The notes beneath the pieces were generated by a model, which searched no databases, had not been told where the DNA came from, and saw only the letters and a program-made list of their open reading frames with translations. Below are positions 59,401 through 64,000 of a stretch of DNA of 64,000 nt, piece by piece; position 1 is the stretch's first letter, and every line of letters starts with the position of its first letter. Made by a program: the position numbers and the translations under genes. Source of the DNA: Diploscapter coronatus (lineage: Eukaryota > Nematoda > Chromadorea > Rhabditida > Rhabditidae); NCBI GenBank assembly GCA_964036155.1, contig OZ038422.1, positions 51,297,201-51,361,200 on the forward strand, given 5' to 3'.

Positions 59401-60481
59401 GAGACACCTATCAATCAATTCATTTTAGAACTCCAATTACGATGACGAATAGTTGTTATTATTATGCAAGTAGAAACCATGAGGATTTTCATTAAACCAA
59501 ATATCAATTTTTCTTACTAGTATTAAACGCTGGTAGTAGTCGATCTGCCATGTCTTGTGCTAATTGTAGGAGAGGTCCAGAACAGGGCCAGTTCGGGTCG
59601 AGTTTTTCGCCTGAAAAAGATTTTTTTTTCATAAAAAACTATCTTAAAGTTTTATGCTTATTTTAAAAATACTACAAAATACAAATATCGTAGAGTTGTA
59701 AAATTACCTGGAACTCTCGAAAGTAGCATGTGGGCTGAAATCAGACCTCCGACTACTCGAATATTCGTTTCGAACACGGAAACATTGACGTTCGCATCGG
59801 TTCGGACCTAAACGGGAAGGAGAATCGATAAAACTGGATATTTTTCGGAAAAGTTTCAAGAAAAAATCATACCAAATTAAGAAAAAAATCCCTTTAACAA
59901 TTGTGAGTTTACGTATTTTTATCCTCTGCCTACCGATTCTAGCACCAATTTAGCAGCCCGACTGAATTCAGTAGTGTTCCCCATCACCAAAAGAGTATCC
60001 AAGGCGTCGATCAAGGACAATGAAAATGAGCCCCACGTATCTTGGCCTGAAAAATAGTAATTTCAATGTTCCGCACTTTATTTATGATTTTGTTTTTTTT
60101 TTTTAAATGTTTTAAAATTTTTGAGAAGGGAAATAAATAATATTTAGTTTAGTAGGCTCGATTCAAAGCGACACGAAAAAATCTAGATATGCTCAAGATC
60201 GAAATTCTATTACTAGATGTTATCATTAAAATTTAGATTCTTAGCTCACCTTTACAAGAAATAGGTTTTAGTTCATCTAGCGGAAAAGCGTAGTTCAAAT
60301 ACCCGTTGTAAGCGTGGTAAAACATTCTCCTGACCTTTTCTCGATACCTGAAAACATTGACTTTTGAAAAATTCGAGATTGAATCGAACCTATGTATTTT
60401 CTCGGGGGTAAATTCGCTATCCACAGCCCCACCTGTCAACGTCATCGTCAGCCATATGAACAGATATTGAGCCCATCGCAT
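52717..60481 (-). CDS. EDEM2: EDEM2-type ER mannosidase-like protein (GH47)
   Basis: Acts in ER-associated degradation, trimming mannose from misfolded glycoproteins. About 22 exons on the minus strand. Starts [18 protein letters not shown], a signal peptide. GH47 landmarks: [118 protein letters not shown] and [11 protein letters not shown]. The conserved acidic residues (in FETN, DSYFE, EMAES, LAET and NTEAHP) are present. The order and the wording around [12 protein letters not shown] fit EDEM2 best. Unlike human EDEM2, a long tail of about 300 residues follows (54.9-52.7 kb), with a Lys/Arg-rich stretch and a Cys pair (CKNCC). No ER-retention signal at the end (..TEIKGR). One intron appears to use GC..AG (58.45 kb). 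The TTTTTAG acceptor is 5 nt before the start codon. Confidence 0.93.
55622..57413. mobile_element. 1.8 kb foldback element in an EDEM2 intron
   Basis: Sits in the 2 kb intron between exons at 57492 and 55431. Ends are inverted copies of about 150 bp: TATAGTTTATTTTGAGTAAG at 55622 and its complement ending at 57413. A second inverted pair lies inside (about 56738-56812 against 57206-57272; GTTTTCGCGAAAAT-type ends). AAAATCCTAGGACGCG occurs twice (56090 and 56402). A purine-rich tract lies at 56455-56530. No transposase frame. Removing it would leave an intron of about 250 bp. Confidence 0.8.
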
Positions 60482-60928
60482 GAGGTCTAAAAACTAGCTA
60501 AAAATTAGAATAAAAATGAAATTTTCAGATAAAATCGAGGTTTTCGAACCTTAAAAATGATTAAAAAGCCAGATTTTTTAAAAGTTTATTCCATGAAAAT
60601 TACAAGAAGTCAAAGAGGTTTGAGAATATAAACCCGAGAAAGTTATTGAGTAAGGACATTGCATAAAACTCGTAAATCTAAAGAGCAACGATCATACTTT
60701 TGAGGATCAAACTTGGAGGGTAATACCAGAAAAAATGAAGAAATTCAGATAAAAACAACAAAAAACTTAAAAATGGAGGAAAATTCCATCATAACACAAA
60801 AAAATTAGAGTCAATGATAAAAAAAATACTTAGTAATAAGAAAAATATCAAGAATGCGAAAATGACCTTAGAGTATCCACTTCACTTCAAAGGGCTACGG
60901 CATCGGACCTACAGTATCCCCAATTCGA
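60482..60928 (-). promoter_or_regulatory. Intercistronic region of a probable POLD1-EDEM2 operon
   Basis: 447 nt between the POLD1 stop and the EDEM2 start on the same strand. A minus-strand AATAAA lies at 60585-60590. A T-rich stretch follows, and the 3' splice site (AG at 60487-60488) comes about 97 nt later, 5 nt before the ATG. This is the geometry of SL2 trans-spliced cistrons in worms. A separate EDEM2 promoter remains possible. Confidence 0.6.
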
Positions 60929-63900
60929 TCACCAATTAGCATCTCCGAACCGCTTGATGGCCTCGCGGGCTTCTTTCAGGTCGCCCCTCACCTTCTCGCG
61001 CATGTAGAAAATAGGGCAGTCTCGCGCAGAGCAGTTCACCTGAAATCGAAAATCTAGGTTTCAAAATTTCAGACAATTTTAAGCTCGTCATAATAATTGT
61101 CGATTCACACGAGTGTGTAAAATATTAAGAGTGAATGTAAATGGGCTGTTTTTATAATGTTTCATAAATAGTTTGAAAGAAAGTCGTGGAATTCTTTGTG
61201 TCTTGCTAACAATGCATTAAAACACTAATTCAGAAACCGACCTTTTCATACATGCTCTTCGCGCAGTTTTGGCATTCTGTCCAGAGCCTCGCGAATTGAC
61301 CTTCGACCTCGTTCAGGTTGGAGATTCTGAAAATTGCAGATTTTTTTTCAAAATTAAAAAATATCACGAAAATTTTTAGATTCTTTAAAATAATAAAAAA
61401 AAAAACTGACTTGTTCAGATAGATTTCCTGCAGTTTGGGCTCGCAATGCTGGCACACCGCTTCATGTTCGCGGTCTCCCGTCAGCACGCTTTTGCACCCG
61501 AGACAAGTGTTCTTCTTCTTGGTGAACGCAGCCAGCCCACCGACCTTGCTCTGCACCACAGTGCGGACTCGAGTGTGCTCGCCTTCTGTCAGAATCTAAA
61601 ATCGATTCTCATCATCTCTTTTCAATTATAAGTTTCACATAGTTTGCTCGAAATACATCCGAGGAATTATCTCACTTTTTGCATCGAAGTTATAACATTT
61701 TTATGAAAGATACGTACTTGGAAAATTTAAAGATACGGTGATATTCTAATGAAAACGTTTACCTTCTCAGCGCGATCGCCCAAAATCGGCTCGAAAATTC
61801 TGGCGAGTGGTTTTGCTAGCTGAAATGATAGGAACTACTTCCTTCAGACAGGGGTTATAATTTTTATTTTAGTTTAAAATTTTAAAGTAGATCAAAATCT
61901 GAATGATTTTCGAACATACTTGATTTGTGAGGTAGTGCTTCGTGTCAATCGGAATATTGTTCGCCAACACGAACCCTGGGTCCTCGGCCTTCTCGTAAGC
62001 GGGTACGTTTTTCGCAGAAGCGGCTAAATATTTTTATTTTTCAACCAGAAACGTCAATCAATGAAAATCACTTTTAAAAATTTGTATATTGGAACTTTTT
62101 GAAACCTAGAAAATTTCATTGACAGATCAGAACTTGGAGAATAATTCGTAGAATCGATCAAAATTCTATTTCAACAATTTCGAAACATGGAAAATTCTTT
62201 GAAATATCGCAGCCTTTGTCACGAGTCATTCAACAAGCCAACGAAATTGAAATAATTGTCCAGAATTTGAAACTTTTATTTAAAAAAAAAAACTCACTGA
62301 AAACGTAGGGCACTCGATCGCCTAATCTGGGTGCGGAACCGGGGTCTCTTTTGCGCATACGATTTGCCAGCTCCACGTGGGCCTGCTTGGCCTGGTATTT
62401 CTGCAAATTCAGACAATAAGTACCAACATCTTCGCGGCCTCTTGTACGTTTTATTCTCTTTTCTGGAAAATAGCAAGGAGAAGGGAAAAAGGGGGATACA
62501 AATATAGGAGGCCGTCTTCACTATGCAATCAAGAAAAGTTGTGGTTTGAATTTGAACATGCTCCAGATGAGAAACTATTAAATTTTCCTATTCTATCATG
62601 GCTAATGATAAAAAGATATTATCTTTAAAACTTTGAATTTGGCCGTAAGACTATTACACAATATTTTCTGGTTAAAAAAATCAATTATGAAACCTACATC
62701 TCCCGCCTTAGTGAGTTCTTTGGAAATGATGAGCATGGAAATATCGATTCTGTTGCAGAGCAGATCTAAAAATAACTTTTTAAAAAACAGTAACCTAAAC
62801 TATTGATTTTTTAAAATTTAATCAATTTTCAGATTTTTCTAAAACCAACCTGAAATGACTTTCTTTGCGAAATTCAATGCAGCATCAGCGTTTCTATCGA
62901 TCAACAACGTTTCCAAACAGGTTCCCAGAACTTTGGCAACCAAGGGGCAGTTGTCACGACGCACCGTTTCCAGACCCTGAAAATAAAGAATTTAATCGCT
63001 TTTTCGTAAAGTAAAGAAATTTCGAACCTTGCAATCCATTTTATCGTGTTTGTCCGGTTTGGTGAAGTAGAGTCCCGCATAGCGTTTCTTGTTGATCAGC
63101 AAATATGGGTAGTAGACCTGAAGATTACTATTTTATCCTTTGAGAGGCAGAAAAGAAAATATTAGAGAAGAGAGAATTTGTAACGGATAATGGCCAGAGT
63201 TTTCTTGAAACTTACCAAAATCGTGCTTTCTTTGAAAGCAGTATCGGCAACTGGTGGAATGAAAGTTATAATCTATGTTTAGATTATAATTTTCTTGGAA
63301 CATATAAAAACTGAAATTTTTATAGAAAACATTTGCTCACCATAATACAAGTATCAATCAATAAAATTTGATCGCTTATTTTAAGAATAAGAAAAAGTAA
63401 ATAAGTAAATAAACAATTCACCTTTTCGAACTCCAACTTGATGGGGGCGGGGAAGATTTTGGAGACGGTCGTCGCGGCATCCAAGCCGATTTCCATGGCC
63501 TCCTTCACGCTTTTCACGCCGAACTTCACCATCACAGAATCAGTGTCACCGTAAATCACCTAAAATCGGCATTTTGAAAATTCATCCCTTTCTAAAAAAT
63601 AAATAAGTTTGAAACTATTTAATGAACGAATAAAATTATCAAAATATTCAAAAGAAGAATATTTTCAGTTTTTTTCCCATTTCGGAGTATCCGAAATACT
63701 CTAAGCAAGTTTCAAAAGTTTCCAGAAATTTCGGAACAATTCTCATTCTATTTTGCAATATAGTTTCGTTTAAAATTTTCAATAAATTCAGATATTTTCA
63801 AATATCCCAAAAATTCCCGTACCTTTGCATTAATAGGGCATTTTCCGTCCCGGGCTCCCTTGACGTAGATTTTCTCGACCTCGTTCTTGGTCATGTCGAT

Positions 63901-64000
63901 CATCTGTCTACCGAATGCAGTGACCGATTGGGAAATCTCTAAACACGGCAATTTGCCCACAGTTGCTCCAGTGAAACCGTACACCGAGTTTGCGGAGATC
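60929..64000 (-). CDS. POLD1: DNA polymerase delta catalytic subunit, 3' part
   Basis: Family B replicative polymerase of the lagging strand; the 5' half lies beyond the window. Exons run from about 63823-64000 through 63422-63558, 63029-63118, 62850-62978, 62299-62400, 61919-62029, 61763-61818, 61413-61595 and 61240-61327 to 60929-61039. [14 protein letters not shown] is the nucleotide-binding helix (motif B). [14 protein letters not shown] is motif C with its two catalytic aspartates. Then come [24 protein letters not shown] and [16 protein letters not shown] of the thumb. CysA is CLGC..CQHC; CysB is CQNC..CSARDC, the iron-sulphur site. The end ..[12 protein letters not shown] matches POLD1. 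Missing from view: the exonuclease domain and motif A. It is probably the first cistron of an operon with EDEM2. Confidence 0.96.

Noticed and set aside
1..64000. CRISPR arrays, bacterial operons, ribosome binding sites
   Set aside because: The window is spliced eukaryotic DNA; no regularly spaced direct repeats of CRISPR type were seen.

Overview
This is nuclear DNA from a nematode. The evidence is a cuticle collagen with the nematode-specific N-terminal domain, two serpentine chemoreceptor genes, an SL2-type spliced-leader RNA gene next to U1 and U2 snRNA genes, and about 100 short introns ending in the worm consensus TTTCAG. The sequence is AT-rich and its exons are GC-richer than the introns. 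I joined all exons by hand, checking reading phase and GT..AG ends. Several reconstructed proteins close exactly (513, 695, 742, 335, 337 and 407 residues).

Layout. 1-1.3 kb: nothing recognised. 1.3-4.2 kb (-): CYP4-type cytochrome P450. 5.0-18.7 kb (+): Nab2/ZC3H14 (SUT-2)-type zinc-finger protein with an unexpected NYN-like N-terminal domain and a 7.7 kb intron. 20.2-28.2 kb (-): single-pass receptor with CUB repeats, one LDL-A repeat and a PDZ ligand. 29.3-32.2 kb (-): cuticle collagen split into 19 exons, several with irregular splice junctions. 33.3-34.9 kb (+): kelch-repeat protein. 35.0-36.0 kb: SINE-like element, intron-containing tRNA-Tyr and a mariner relic. 36.3-38.2 kb and 41.3-44.3 kb (-): serpentine receptors. 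39.2-40.5 kb (+): U2, U1 and SL2-type RNA genes. 44.7-45.5 kb: relics of a receptor exon and of the kelch 5' end. 45.9-49.8 kb (-): mitochondrial aspartyl-tRNA synthetase. 50.4-52.6 kb: foldback element. 52.7-60.5 kb (-): EDEM2-type GH47 protein with a second foldback element in an intron. 60.9-64 kb (-): 3' half of DNA polymerase delta catalytic subunit, running off the window.

Functional links. The snRNA/SL cluster supplies RNAs for cis- and trans-splicing. Five genes have a 3' splice site 0-5 nt before the start codon, as expected for trans-splicing. POLD1 and EDEM2 are spaced like an SL2 operon: a poly(A) signal lies about 97 nt before the EDEM2 trans-splice site. The points most worth checking are the altered branch-point recognition sequence of the U2 gene, the collagen introns ending in ATTTCATG, and the degenerate NYN domain on the zinc-finger protein.
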